Source: Barnesiella intestinihominis YIT 11860
GTDB taxonomy: Bacteria; Bacteroidota; Bacteroidia; Bacteroidales; Barnesiellaceae
Reading direction: 5' to 3'
Length of the DNA stretch: 64,000 nt
Assembly (NCBI RefSeq): GCF_000296465.1
Contig: NZ_JH815206.1
Coordinates: forward strand, 44,931 to 108,930
How positions within the stretch are numbered: position 1 is the stretch's first letter; each line of letters opens with the position of its first letter. The notes beneath the pieces are model-generated. The model made no database searches and was not told where the DNA came from. It worked only from the letters and a program-made list of their open reading frames with translations. The position numbers were made by a program, and so were the translations under genes. This document shows, in pieces, positions 18,511-28,321 of this stretch.

Positions 18511-19551
18511 TTGAATACAAACTGTGACAAATCGAGAAGCGTAAAATTGCCTACACAAAAACGAATCGACAGTATTGATCTGTTCAAAGGAATCGCCATT
18601 CTGGGAATCGTGTGGAAACACACCTTTCACCCGCAATGGTGCGATCTCATTCACATAAGCGCGCTTTTCTTCATCTTATCGGGAATCTTTTTCAAAGACG
18701 AGCCATTCATTCCCTTTCTAAAAAAGAAAATCCGAACCATACTTATTCCGTTCCTTTTCTTTTACATACTTTCCTATCTCGCCCGAATAGCCTTCTATTT
18801 CAGACACTTTCGCACCCTACACGGATTCGCATGGGATAGCCTGTTGGAAATCTTTTCTATTTCCAATACACCCGACTACCTCACAGTGAACATACCTCTG
18901 TGGTTTCTCGTCTGCCTGTTCGTCATGCAAATTATCTTTTGGTGTCTGAACAGAGTAATACCCCGTAATAAATACCGCAGCTGCTGGTTCTTGGTAATCT
19001 TAGCTGCCCTATACGCTGGTTACGGTACAATCGAGTCTTGGCACTCGCCGTTTATGTTCAATGTCGCCATCGAGTGCCTTCCCTATTTTATTGCTGGAAA
19101 CCTTTTCGGACTACAAATAGCCCGATTTCTTTCCAAGTCCTCTCTGAAATATCTCCTCGCCCCGACATGTTTTGCCCTGTTCATCGGGTTCCAATACTTG
19201 CCGATCGATATCTCTATCCTTGCCTTTATCAAAGCATTGACCATATTCGTAGCAATACTTTCCCTACTGTCTTGCTTCGAAAACAGCTGCTCGATGATAT
19301 GGACGACAGTCCGATATTTCGGGAAATCATCACTCTTTATCATGGGTATTCATGTACTCCTATTAGCCCCTATACAATCGATGGCTCGCGCCATCACCGG
19401 AAAACCGGACTTACTCACCGGATTAATCTGCCTTGCGCTTACTATGCTCCTCATATACTTTCTTATACCTTTCACCGAGAAATATATCCCGTGGGCTATC
19501 GGGAGACAACGACAAAAACAGGACACGAAATCATCTCAATCAACAGAATAG
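18511..19551 (+). CDS. acyltransferase family membrane protein 1 (acyltransferase_3)
   Basis: 346 residues with about ten membrane segments. The family signature KRIDSIDLFKGIAILGIVWKHT near the N-terminus contains the conserved Arg-Asp and His; ALFFILSGIFFK follows. Such proteins O-acetylate surface polysaccharides or related glycans. There is no ATG; the best start is TTG 18511, 13 bases after the NfeD-like stop, although the frame is open further upstream. The neighbouring gene at 19553 is a clear paralogue (WKHTFHPQWCDLIHISALFF against WSHTVHPQWYNVTYINALFF). Confidence 0.85.
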   Translation: MNTNCDKSRSVKLPTQKRIDSIDLFKGIAILGIVWKHTFHPQWCDLIHISALFFILSGIFFKDEPFIPFLKKKIRTILIPFLFFYILSYLARIAFYFRHFRTLHGFAWDSLLEIFSISNTPDYLTVNIPLWFLVCLFVMQIIFWCLNRVIPRNKYRSCWFLVILAALYAGYGTIESWHSPFMFNVAIECLPYFIAGNLFGLQIARFLSKSSLKYLLAPTCFALFIGFQYLPIDISILAFIKALTIFVAILSLLSCFENSCSMIWTTVRYFGKSSLFIMGIHVLLLAPIQSMARAITGKPDLLTGLICLALTMLLIYFLIPFTEKYIPWAIGRQRQKQDTKSSQSTE

Positions 19552-19552
19552 T

Positions 19553-20558
19553 ATGAATAAACAAGTTTTAACAATTAGGGGGGGGGGTAAAACCAACCTC
19601 TTCAAAACGAATCGATTACATCGATCTTATTAAAGGAATCGCCATCATCGGTGTCGTATGGAGTCACACTGTACACCCGCAATGGTACAATGTAACCTAC
19701 ATAAATGCACTTTTTTTCTTTCTCTCCGGATTCTTTTTCAAAGAAGAACCATTTCCCGCTTTCCTAAAAAAGAAAGTCAAAACGCTCATTATCCCATTCA
19801 CTTTCTTCTACCTCCTATCCTACCCGTTCCGAATCATTTTTAACCTTTGGGATTACCGTACGCTCAACAACTTCGACTGGGGGTGTATCTTCGATGTATT
19901 CGACATAACAAACAAAAGCGATTATCTATTTGTCAATGTTCCGCTTTGGTTCATATTTTGCTTGTTCGCCATGCAACTGATATACTGGTGCATGAACAAG
20001 ATCACTCCGGAAAAATACCGGACAATCATATATCTCATATTGACCGCAGTAATCATGATCTGGAACGAGGAAATCAAATCTTACCCGACCATTTTCATGT
20101 TCAATAACGCAGTGCAATGGTTGCCCTATTTCATAATCGGCAACTTGTTCGGCCTGAAATTATCTCGCTTGATTCTCGACTACCCATCAAAATACATCAT
20201 TGTACTGACAACCCTCGTCACTTTCATCGGCTTACAAGCCATCGACTGTAATCTGCCTGCCTATTTTTTCCTAAAAGCCATCGTCTTGTTTCTTTGTTTC
20301 ATGTCCGCCCTTTCCTATTTCAACGACAACAAGAACCATATATGTGCGATTGTTCGTACCTTAGGAACATCTACCCTCTTTATCCTCTGCATACATATTC
20401 TCATACAAACTCCTTTCCAACGAGCCATCATGAAAATATTCGGGCATCGGGAAGTATTCACCGGATACATCGACGTCGCACTCACCCTGCTCGTCATATA
20501 TCTCCTCATTCCCTTCGTGAATAAATATCTTCCTTGGGCGATCGGGAAAAAAAGATAA
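19553..20558 (+). CDS. acyltransferase family membrane protein 2, frameshifted at a G10 tract
   Basis: ATG 19553 follows directly on the TAG of acyltransferase 1. Codons for MNKQVLTIR run into ten consecutive G (19578-19587). In the sequence as given the frame then stops at codon 27, while the whole family domain, from KPTSSKRIDYIDLIKGIAII through to LLIPFVNKYLPWAIGKKR, is open in another frame to 20558. Nine G (or twelve) would join them into a 334-residue protein collinear with paralogue 1. This is the structure of a phase-variable gene switched by slipped-strand replication; the state read here is OFF. A sequencing error in the tract is the main alternative. Confidence 0.8.
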
Positions 20559-20570
20559 GGATAAAAAAGA

Positions 20571-20598
20571 ACCGGGGCTAGAATTATCCAGCCCCGGT
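20571..20598 (-). terminator. terminator at the ctpA 3' end
   Basis: ACCGGGGCT and AGCCCCGGT (20571-20579 and 20590-20598) form a stem; on the minus strand it is followed by TCTTTTTT. It can serve ctpA and the convergent acyltransferase gene. Confidence 0.85.
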
Positions 20599-20618
20599 AT
20601 CTATATAGACAAACTACT

Positions 20619-22217
20619 TTATGACTTAGGTTGTAACAAACGATTATACTCCAAATCGTCATTTATAATTTCCATAGCCTTGACGAACGAAGGATTTCGA
20701 GGATTCATTACTCTGAAATAGGCAGCCGTGTCGAACATATCCCGGGCAATAAGAGCCTTTATCTGCAAAGCTATCAACCCTTTGGATTTCCGATACTGCT
20801 CCTCGTTATATTTCACCTTTTCGGTTTCTCCCATCTTCAACAATTCAGCGAGCATATCGTCCGTAACCGCAAATTCTTCGACAAACTGGTCCACCTTTTT
20901 ATACTTATTCGTCAACTCTTTCCGATGGCTGTCGAGATAATTGACCGGATATTGATTCAATACCCCTTTCGCCAACAAATCCCGATGGAAATCGGTATAA
21001 ATCGTCGTGTCTAACGGTATAAAAATATCGGGCATAATACCCCCGCCACCATATACCGTACGTTTACTCTTCAAAGTTTGGAATTGCAATGAATCCGGGA
21101 AATGAATGCTATCGGTATAAATAAGCTCTCCATGATTGAACCGGTCTAGCAATTCCCGCTCGTATGCCTCGTGGCCTTTGTCATAAGGCTTCTGTATACT
21201 CCTGCCAGAAGGCGTATAATATCGGGCGACAGTCAACCTTATCATCGATCCGTCGGGGAATGGTATGGGACGTTGAACCAAACCTTTTCCGAAGGTACGA
21301 CGCCCTACGATTATACCCCGGTCCCAATCTTGAATCGCTCCCGAAAGGATTTCACTTGCCGAAGCCGAGCTCTCATCGACCAGCAAAACTAATTTCCCCT
21401 TTTGGAACTGCCCCCGTTTCGAAGCGAAAGCATCGTCCCGTGGAGAACGACGACCCTCGGTATAAACGATCGACTGCCCGTCGGCCAAAAACTCGTCGGC
21501 CATAGCGATAGCACTGGTCAAGAATCCACCGCCGTTGCCTTGCAAGTCGACAATAAGATTCTTCATACCTTTCTTTTTCAACTCCTTAATGGCATCAGAA
21601 AATTCCTTGTCTGTCGTCACGGCAAAACGGCTCACCCGTATATAACCCGTTTCTTTATCGGCCATATAAGATGCATCGATACTGTAAATAGGTATTTTAT
21701 CGCGTACGATTCTGAATTCGATAGGCTCCTTCACCCCTTTGCGCAATACGGTCACTCGCACCACCGTACCCGATTCCCCGCGTAGCCGTTTCATGATGTC
21801 GGTATTTTTCATCTTCACTCCGGCTATGGTTGTATCGTTTACAGCGATGATACGGTCACCCGCCAATATTCCCACCTTTTCCGAAGGTCCGCCAACGATA
21901 GTCTGTATCACATACAACGTATCTTTATTCATATTGAACTGGATACCCACTCCGCTGAAATTACCCTGTAAAGGCTCGTTCATCTCCCGGGTCTCCTCGA
22001 CTGTCGTGTAGGTCGAATGCGGATCGAGTTTATCGAGCATACCCCGAATGGCATCCTCCACCAACTTATTCTCGTCTACCTCATCGACATACAAATTCGT
22101 TATGGCGAAATCGGCTAAACTGAGTTTTCGCATTCCTTCGCTTTGGCCTTGCGACCACATGGCTCCCACCGCTATCACGGGTAGGAATATGATAAAAAAT
22201 AGTCTTTTCATCTTCAA
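20619..22217 (-). CDS. carboxy-terminal processing protease, S41 family
   Basis: 532 residues with an N-terminal signal (MKMKRLFFIIFLPVIAVGAMWS), an N-terminal helical region, a PDZ domain (about 90-170, VGGPSEKVGILAGDRIIAVNDTTI) and the S41 catalytic core with Ser in LVDESSASASEILSGAIQDW and Lys in GRRTFGKGLVQ. A C-terminal extension of about 150 residues follows. It degrades or trims proteins in the periplasm from their C-termini. Its start lies 7 bases after the coaD stop, making it the third gene of the parE-coaD-ctpA operon. Confidence 0.94.
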   Translation of the reverse strand: MKMKRLFFIIFLPVIAVGAMWSQGQSEGMRKLSLADFAITNLYVDEVDENKLVEDAIRGMLDKLDPHSTYTTVEETREMNEPLQGNFSGVGIQFNMNKDTLYVIQTIVGGPSEKVGILAGDRIIAVNDTTIAGVKMKNTDIMKRLRGESGTVVRVTVLRKGVKEPIEFRIVRDKIPIYSIDASYMADKETGYIRVSRFAVTTDKEFSDAIKELKKKGMKNLIVDLQGNGGGFLTSAIAMADEFLADGQSIVYTEGRRSPRDDAFASKRGQFQKGKLVLLVDESSASASEILSGAIQDWDRGIIVGRRTFGKGLVQRPIPFPDGSMIRLTVARYYTPSGRSIQKPYDKGHEAYERELLDRFNHGELIYTDSIHFPDSLQFQTLKSKRTVYGGGGIMPDIFIPLDTTIYTDFHRDLLAKGVLNQYPVNYLDSHRKELTNKYKKVDQFVEEFAVTDDMLAELLKMGETEKVKYNEEQYRKSKGLIALQIKALIARDMFDTAAYFRVMNPRNPSFVKAMEIINDDLEYNRLLQPKS

Positions 22218-22224
22218 CTTAAAA

Positions 22225-22698
22225 TTATACTAATTTCAACCCTTTGGGAACAAATTCATCGACACTGTGACCGAACCTTAAAAGCTCCCGCACAATGGTA
22301 GAACTGATATGAGTCAATTCCGGCTCGGTAAACAAAATTATCGTCTCTACCCCCGATAATTTCCGGTTCACGTCGGCGATAGTCTTCTCATACTCGAAAT
22401 CATTCACCGACCGGATACCCCGCAGAATAAACCGGGCATTCCATTGCTTCGCAAGGTCGATGGTGAGGCTGTCGTACGAAACGACTCGAATCCGAGGATT
22501 ATCCCGAAACAAATCCCTCAACATTTCCAACCGCTGTTCCACGGTGAAATAAGTGCGTTTCGAATCATTGATACCTATGGCTATGACCACTTCATCGAGC
22601 AATTCGAGCCCCCTGCTCACAATCGACATATGACCGAGAGTAAAAGGGTCGAATGTTCCCGGGAACACAGCTATCCTTTTAGACGAGATTGGTGTCAT
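22225..22698 (-). CDS. coaD: pantetheine-phosphate adenylyltransferase
   Basis: Transfers AMP from ATP to 4'-phosphopantetheine in the penultimate step of coenzyme A synthesis. 157 residues, the normal length. The nucleotidyltransferase motif [12 protein letters not shown], the substrate motif [16 protein letters not shown] and the ISSTIVREL motif are all present. The 5' end overlaps the end of parE by 20 bases, and ctpA follows after 7 bases. Confidence 0.97.
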   Translation of the reverse strand: MTPISSKRIAVFPGTFDPFTLGHMSIVSRGLELLDEVVIAIGINDSKRTYFTVEQRLEMLRDLFRDNPRIRVVSYDSLTIDLAKQWNARFILRGIRSVNDFEYEKTIADVNRKLSGVETIILFTEPELTHISSTIVRELLRFGHSVDEFVPKGLKLV

Positions 22699-24544
22699 CT
22701 TCTATAACCAGATTTTGTATAATAAAGTTTTGCCTTTCCATGGTGTTCTTGCCCATATAAAATTCGAGCAAATCTTTCACCAAATCCTCCTTACGCAGCG
22801 ATACCCGGTCGAGACGCATATCCGGTCCGATAAACTGACGGAACTCGTCGGGCGAAATCTCACCCAATCCTTTGAATCGTGTCACTTCGGGATTCGCTCC
22901 GCACTTCTTGATAGCGGCGAGCCGTTCCTCGTCTGTATAGCAATAATGTGTTTCTTTTTTATTCCTCACGCGAAACAGCGGAGTCTGTAAAATATAAACA
23001 TGCCCTTTCTTGATAAGGTCGGGGAAAAATTGCAAAAGAAAAGTAATCATCAGCAAGCGGATATGCATACCGTCCACATCGGCATCGGTTGCGATAATCA
23101 CCTTATTATACCGGAGCCCCTCGATACCGTCCTCTATATTAAGGGCAGCTTGCAGCAAGTTGAACTCCTCGTTCTCATAAACGACCTTTTGGGTCAGTCC
23201 GTAAGTATTCAACGGCTTACCCCGCAAAGAGAAGACCGCTTGCGTCTCCACATTACGGATCTTGGTAATCGAACCGCTCGCCGAGTCCCCCTCGGTAATG
23301 AAAATACAGCTCTCGTCCTGCCGGTCGCCTTTGGTATCGTTGTAGTGTATGCGGCAATCACGCAACTTGCGGTTATTCAAATTCGCTTTCTTCGCACGCT
23401 CCCGTGCCAACTTCGTAACCCCCGCTATTGCTTTGCGTTCCTTTTCCGAAGCCAATATCTTTTTCAGCATCACATCGGCCACTTCGCCGTTTTTATGCAG
23501 ATAATTATCCAATTCCTTTTTCAAGAAATCGCCGATGAACTTTGCGATAGTCGGTCCATCAGGTCCCACGTCTTTCGAACCGAGCTTGGTCTTGGTTTGC
23601 GACTCGAATACAGGTTCTTCCACCTTGATACTGATTGCCGCTACCATACCGTTACGAATATCGGTATATTCGAAATTCTTGGCATAAAACTCCTTAATCG
23701 TACGGGTAGCTGCCTCTCTGAAAGCAGTCAAGTGCGTTCCTCCCTGCGTCGTATGTTGCCCGTTCACAAACGAATAATATTCCTCGCCATATTGGTTGCT
23801 ATGCGTGATAACCACCTCTATATCCGCTCCCGACAAATGAATGATAGGATATAAAGGTTCGGTCGTCATATATTCGTTCAACAAATCGACCAATCCATTA
23901 CGGGAATGGAATTTACGTCCGTTCAACAAAATGGTCAGTCCCGTATTTAAGAACACATAGTTTTTAAGCAACGGCTCTATCAATTCCTCCCGGTAAGCAT
24001 AATTTTTAAAAATCGTTCCATCGGGAGAAAACTGAACCAATGTACCGTTCGGCTCGTCGGTAGGCGTCAAACCGCTCTCCGAGACCACTTCTCCGCAAGC
24101 ATAACTCACCGAGTTACTCATTCCGTCGCGATAAGACTGTATGAAAAAACTCGACGACAAAGCATTGACCGCCTTGATACCGACACCGTTCAGACCGACA
24201 GACTTTTTAAATGCCTTCGAATCGTACTTTCCGCCCGTATTCATCTTGGAAGAGACATCTTTCACTTTGTCGAGAGGTATACCCCGACCATAATCCCTCA
24301 CCGAAACGACCTCACTCGAAATCTCCACGACAATCTGTTTGCCAAAGCCCATCATGTGCTCGTCGAGAGCATTGTCGAGAACCTCCTTCAACAATACATA
24401 AATGCCGTCATCGGCATGAGAACCGTCCCCCAACTTCCCGATATACATACCAGGGCGGCGACGGATATGCTCCTTCCAATCGAGCGTCTTAATAGCATCG
24501 GAGCCGTACTCGAACTCAGAATTTATATTCGTATTCTCTTCCAT
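22679..24544 (-). CDS. parE: DNA topoisomerase IV subunit B
   Basis: 621 residues. GHKL ATPase domain with [12 protein letters not shown] and [14 protein letters not shown], transducer domain, Toprim [11 protein letters not shown] with the later [13 protein letters not shown], and the C-terminal [13 protein letters not shown] segment. Two B subunits occur in this window; the gene at 32803 has the classic GyrB sequence ([21 protein letters not shown]), so this more divergent, shorter one is assigned to topoisomerase IV, the decatenase. A parC gene is not in the window. It leads the operon parE-coaD-ctpA. Confidence 0.9.
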   Translation of the reverse strand: MEENTNINSEFEYGSDAIKTLDWKEHIRRRPGMYIGKLGDGSHADDGIYVLLKEVLDNALDEHMMGFGKQIVVEISSEVVSVRDYGRGIPLDKVKDVSSKMNTGGKYDSKAFKKSVGLNGVGIKAVNALSSSFFIQSYRDGMSNSVSYACGEVVSESGLTPTDEPNGTLVQFSPDGTIFKNYAYREELIEPLLKNYVFLNTGLTILLNGRKFHSRNGLVDLLNEYMTTEPLYPIIHLSGADIEVVITHSNQYGEEYYSFVNGQHTTQGGTHLTAFREAATRTIKEFYAKNFEYTDIRNGMVAAISIKVEEPVFESQTKTKLGSKDVGPDGPTIAKFIGDFLKKELDNYLHKNGEVADVMLKKILASEKERKAIAGVTKLARERAKKANLNNRKLRDCRIHYNDTKGDRQDESCIFITEGDSASGSITKIRNVETQAVFSLRGKPLNTYGLTQKVVYENEEFNLLQAALNIEDGIEGLRYNKVIIATDADVDGMHIRLLMITFLLQFFPDLIKKGHVYILQTPLFRVRNKKETHYCYTDEERLAAIKKCGANPEVTRFKGLGEISPDEFRQFIGPDMRLDRVSLRKEDLVKDLLEFYMGKNTMERQNFIIQNLVIEDDTNLV

Positions 24545-24580
24545 AAATATCTATCTCTCACCGCTGATTTTTCGTATAAT

Positions 24581-24648
24581 GCAAAGATAAAGCAAGCCGG
24601 GAGTAGAAACAAGCGCACTTGGTTATACCGAGGCACAGCCCATTTTCG
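24581..24648 (-). promoter_or_regulatory. promoter of parE, copy of the long promoter-like repeat
   Basis: On the minus strand: CGAAAATGGGCTGTGCCTCGG, cut here to its landmarks CGAAAAT and GCCTCGGTATAACCAA, then TTGTTTCTACTCCCGGCTTG and the -7 box TATCTTTG (24582-24589). It matches the copy at 29880-29945 nearly base for base in these blocks. A second -7 box lies just upstream at 24656-24663. Confidence 0.7.
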
Positions 24649-24830
24649 CATTATGCAAAGATAACGCTAAAAAAGAGTAAAAAAAAGAATAACTCCCTTT
24701 TTAAGAAACAAACAAAAACTATACAAAGTCTATTTTACATAAAACGCAAATATATTACAAGAAACAATCAACCTTGAAAAAGAGACCTTTATCTGGTTTT
24801 ATTATATCAGATAACAATATTTAACAATAA

Positions 24831-24860
24831 AAGCGGTAACTTATTGAAAGTATACCGCTT
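24831..24860 (-). terminator. possible terminator of the STAS-like gene
   Basis: AAGCGGTA (24831-24838) and TACCGCTT (24853-24860) form a stem 20 bases after the stop; on the minus strand it is followed by TTATTG, a weak T tract. Confidence 0.5.
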
Positions 24861-24880
24861 AGATATCCATAAAATTTAGA

Positions 24881-25177
24881 TTATTTTATATTATAAACCT
24901 CCGCATAATCATTTATATATTTACCTATTCTTTCTATCTGAACTTTAGTTATATTTTTGAAGATCATCGTTTTTTTTAAGCTATCCACACCATATTTACT
25001 CATAATATACCCCAAGGATGTTGTCATAAACATGGTAGGTATGGCTTCAACTCCTAACATATCTATTTGTACTGTATCTTTATCCTCAATAGCATTTTGA
25101 AGGATCATGCCAAATTCCGTACCTGCCTCAGGATAAGATTTTGCCGTTAAAATATTATTTAAAACTACCTGTTTCAT
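24881..25177 (-). CDS. STAS-like domain protein (DUF4325 type)
   Basis: 98 residues. The pattern VQIDMLGVEAIPTMFMTTSLGYIM followed by KKTMIFKNIT resembles the DUF4325 STAS-like family, which shares its fold idea with anti-sigma-factor antagonists. The ATG (25175-25177) is preceded by a strong Shine-Dalgarno AGGAGG at 25184-25189, spaced 6 bases, which is unusual in this window. It follows the ATPase gene by 13 bases and is as AT-rich as that gene. The pair suggests a partner switch, with the STAS-like protein as the ATPase's ligand; no direct evidence for a target. Confidence 0.75.
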   Translation of the reverse strand: MKQVVLNNILTAKSYPEAGTEFGMILQNAIEDKDTVQIDMLGVEAIPTMFMTTSLGYIMSKYGVDSLKKTMIFKNITKVQIERIGKYINDYAEVYNIK

Positions 25178-25190
25178 ATATTACCTCCTC

Positions 25191-26084
25191 TCAAAATGTA
25201 AACTCTTCATTTATCTCCAATTGTTCAAAACCTGCTATGGGAAGATCAAAATAAATTAACGAACCTTGTAAATAAAACGGTAAATCATACATTCTTGTTT
25301 CAAGGGAAGGTCCTTTTTTAGTACAAATTAACAAAGCTTTATTACTTACAATTCGCAATATCGATTTTTCAGAAAGTGCAGAAACTACTGTATCCAATCC
25401 AAATCCAGCATTGTGTGTATTACTCCTAGCACTTATTCCCTTCTTTAATGACCACAACAAAGCATCTTTATCATTATCTATATCTTTATATACATCTCTT
25501 ATTGTTTTTGCAATGCCTCTTCCAAAATCACATATAGCTATATGTATTATCTTTTTAACCTCTTCATAATAGATATACGAAAATGCATTCCCCCCAGCTT
25601 TTGCATGATCAAAAACATTATAATATAGCTCTGCTAAACAAGTTTTCAACATATAGAAATCAACCTCAGGAAATTTATTGGAAAAAAAACGATGAATACT
25701 AAGCTCATACTCTTCGGCTTTCCCTTCGACAATTCTCCATAAATTCAATCGTGAAGAATTAGGAGAATCAATATGATCTAATTTTTCTCCATTCCAATAA
25801 TTCTTAATACTTATATCATTTAAAATAAATTCTTTTAACTCTAAATTTTCTATAATAAGAAAAACAATATATCGCTTACTTCGAAGCAATTCAATAAAAC
25901 ACGAAAGTGTTACAATATGATATGGAAGGAACTTATGTATTACCACGTTTTTCCCTAACCTTATTTCAACATAACCATAACAACTTGAAGAATTCCTAAA
26001 ACTACTGTTCCAAGAACAAATTTTTTCTATCCATTCTGTTTTATCGCAACTGGATAATACGCAACTATATTTAGCTATACTCAT
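25191..26084 (-). CDS. GHKL-type ATP-binding protein paired with a STAS-like protein
   Basis: 297 residues. The N-terminal about 145 residues match no domain I recognise. The C-terminal half has Bergerat-fold ATP-site motifs: N box E152-LYYN-VFDHA, G1 box D186-FGRGI and G2 region G216...GFGLDTV (227-232). No histidine phosphorylation domain or membrane segment is visible, so it is more like SpoIIAB/RsbW kinases or stand-alone GHKL ATPases than a sensor kinase. Base composition is much more AT-rich than rnr and parE on either side, and codons favour A/T third positions, suggesting horizontal acquisition between two core genes. Confidence 0.8.
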   Translation of the reverse strand: MSIAKYSCVLSSCDKTEWIEKICSWNSSFRNSSSCYGYVEIRLGKNVVIHKFLPYHIVTLSCFIELLRSKRYIVFLIIENLELKEFILNDISIKNYWNGEKLDHIDSPNSSRLNLWRIVEGKAEEYELSIHRFFSNKFPEVDFYMLKTCLAELYYNVFDHAKAGGNAFSYIYYEEVKKIIHIAICDFGRGIAKTIRDVYKDIDNDKDALLWSLKKGISARSNTHNAGFGLDTVVSALSEKSILRIVSNKALLICTKKGPSLETRMYDLPFYLQGSLIYFDLPIAGFEQLEINEEFTF

Positions 26085-26182
26085 GTTACGCTTTCATTAC
26101 AAATATTATATTCCACGTTGCCAAAGACAACAACTAAACAAATTCTTAAATATACTTTTATATCCTTCGTATCAAGTTGATA

Positions 26183-28321
26183 CTACTCTACCAAAGCGAA
26201 ATCGAGCTGTTTCCGCTCCAAGTTCGCCCGAGCTACCTTGATACGGATAGGATCGCCCAAGCGGTATATCCGGTGCTTGCGACGCCCCATCAGACAATAA
26301 TTCTTCTCGTCGAACTCGTAATAGTCGTCTTCGAGGTCACGTATCGGCACAAGTCCCTCGCATTTATTCTCGTTGATTTCTACATACAAACCCCATTCGG
26401 TAATACCCGAAATAACGCCGTCGTACTCCTCGCCCAAACGTTCGCCCATAAACTCTACCTGTTTATACTTGATAGAAGCCCGCTCTGCATTGGCAGCAAG
26501 CTGCTCCATATCCGAAGCATGTTTACATTCGTCTTCGAGCGACTGAACATTCACGCTACGTCCACCCGCCATATAACGCTCCAATAATCGATGCACCATC
26601 AAGTCGGGATAACGACGTATGGGAGAAGTAAAGTGGGTATAATAGTCGAAAGACAACCCGTAGTGACCGATATTTACAGTCGTATAGACCGCCTTCGCCA
26701 TGGCTCGTATAGCTATCGTCTCCACCAAATTTTCTTCCGGCTTTCCTTGTACGTTGGCCAACAAACTATTAATACCCTTCGAAAGGTCTGCTTTGCTACC
26801 CTCGGTCTTGATTTTATAACCGAATCGGGTGATAAAAGCGGCGAACGAAGCCATCTTGTCGGGATCGGGCAAGTCGTGTACCCGATAGACAAACGCTTTG
26901 GGCTTTTTCCCGTCTTTGGGTTTACCTATAAATTCTGCTACCGTGCGATTCGCCAGAAGCATAAACTCTTCGATCAGCTTGTTCGCCTCCTTAGATACCT
27001 TGAAATAAACCCCTATCGGCTTGCCACTTTCATCTATGTCGAACTTAACCTCATGACGGTCGAAATTGATAGAACCATTGTCAAAACGACGCTTCCGCAG
27101 CTTCTGCGCCAAATCGTTCAAAGCCAATATTTCCTCTTTATAATCCCCTTCTCCGGTCTCTATCACCTCTTGCGCCTCCTCATAAGCAAACCGGCGATTA
27201 GACCGAATCACCGTACGAGCGATATGCGACTTCTGGACCTCGGCATTACCGTTCAGCTCGAAAATACAAGAGAACGTAAGTTTATCCTCGTCGGGACGTA
27301 ACGAACAGATTTCGTTGCACAATCGTTCGGGCAACATCGGCACGACACGATCCACCAGATAGACCGAGGTTCCCCGGCTTTCGGCCTCCTTGTCGATGAT
27401 ACTGCCGGGTTTTACATAATAACTCACATCGGCTATATGCACGCCAACCTCCCAATTTCCGTTCGATAATCGGCGGATAGAAAGGGCATCGTCGAAATCT
27501 TTGGCATCCTTCGGGTCTATGGTAAATGTCGTTACCTGTCTGAAATCTTCCCGTGCTGCAATCTCTTCGTCGGTTATCGCGTCAGGAATCTTATTAGCCG
27601 CTTTTTCCACTGCTTCGGGGTAACGATACGGCAATCCGAATTCCGCCAATATGGCATGTATTTCGGTATTGTTTTCTCCGGCAGGTCCCAATATATCCAC
27701 GACCTCCCCATACGGATTGCGGGCCCGATCGGGCCATTCGGTGATACGCACGACGGCTTTATCTCCGGTTTTTCCGCCTTTAAGTGCCGTTTTCGGAATA
27801 AATATATCATTTGCCAACACCTTATTATCGGTCAGCAGGAATGCAAAATGTTTCTGTACCTCCAACGTTCCGACAAATATCTGGGGAGTCTTTTCGACAA
27901 TCTCGACCACCTCGCCTTCGGCATCGTGCCCTCTGCGCTTGGCATAGACCAATACCCTCACCCGGTCACCGTCCATCGCATGCATGGCATTACGCTCGGC
28001 GATGAATATCGACTCATCGTCATCGGTAATCACATGATTTTTCCCATTGACACGCCGTTCGAACCGACCTATAACCTCCGTTCCCCGACTATTCGCCTTA
28101 TATTTGCCCGGAGAAACTTCTATCAGAAAATTCTGCTCCGCCATGCCTTCGAGCAACTGGAATACCATCTGTTTTTGAGGTGTAGTAGTAGCTCCAACCC
28201 CATGTGCGACCTGTTTGTAATTAAACGCCCGCTTCCTGTCTTGGTTGAAGAATTCGACCACCGAGGCCAACATATCTTCTTTCTTGATTCTCTTTGAACC
28301 TTTCCTTTTTCCTTGTTTCAT
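26183..28321 (-). CDS. rnr: ribonuclease R
   Basis: 3'-5' exoribonuclease that degrades structured RNA. 712 residues: N-terminal winged-helix/cold-shock region, the RNB catalytic domain with the metal-binding FTIDPKDAKDFDDALSIRR (about 265-283) and the HFTSPIRRYPDLMVHRLL segment, and a C-terminal S1 domain (from about 635, EEYDGVISGITEWGLYVEI). Complete and unremarkable. It is followed, 98 bases on, by the AT-rich ATPase gene in the same orientation. Confidence 0.97.
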   Translation of the reverse strand: MKQGKRKGSKRIKKEDMLASVVEFFNQDRKRAFNYKQVAHGVGATTTPQKQMVFQLLEGMAEQNFLIEVSPGKYKANSRGTEVIGRFERRVNGKNHVITDDDESIFIAERNAMHAMDGDRVRVLVYAKRRGHDAEGEVVEIVEKTPQIFVGTLEVQKHFAFLLTDNKVLANDIFIPKTALKGGKTGDKAVVRITEWPDRARNPYGEVVDILGPAGENNTEIHAILAEFGLPYRYPEAVEKAANKIPDAITDEEIAAREDFRQVTTFTIDPKDAKDFDDALSIRRLSNGNWEVGVHIADVSYYVKPGSIIDKEAESRGTSVYLVDRVVPMLPERLCNEICSLRPDEDKLTFSCIFELNGNAEVQKSHIARTVIRSNRRFAYEEAQEVIETGEGDYKEEILALNDLAQKLRKRRFDNGSINFDRHEVKFDIDESGKPIGVYFKVSKEANKLIEEFMLLANRTVAEFIGKPKDGKKPKAFVYRVHDLPDPDKMASFAAFITRFGYKIKTEGSKADLSKGINSLLANVQGKPEENLVETIAIRAMAKAVYTTVNIGHYGLSFDYYTHFTSPIRRYPDLMVHRLLERYMAGGRSVNVQSLEDECKHASDMEQLAANAERASIKYKQVEFMGERLGEEYDGVISGITEWGLYVEINENKCEGLVPIRDLEDDYYEFDEKNYCLMGRRKHRIYRLGDPIRIKVARANLERKQLDFALVE

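Larger units (their letters stand above)
24545..24880. other. upstream region of parE, no gene
   Basis: 336 bases, very AT-rich. It holds the parE promoter repeat (24581-24648), a second minus-strand TATCTTTG (24656-24663), a possible further TATATTTG (24747-24754), a small inverted repeat TTATCTG/CAGATAA (24789-24814) and the hairpin after the STAS-like gene (24831-24860). Confidence 0.6.

Noticed and set aside
23000..23854. 284-codon frame antisense to parE
   Set aside because: Shadow of the parE codons; the minus-strand gene has full domain support.
22679..24544. A second gyrB copy
   Set aside because: Length, divergence and motif details fit topoisomerase IV subunit B, so this is parE and not a duplicated gyrase gene.
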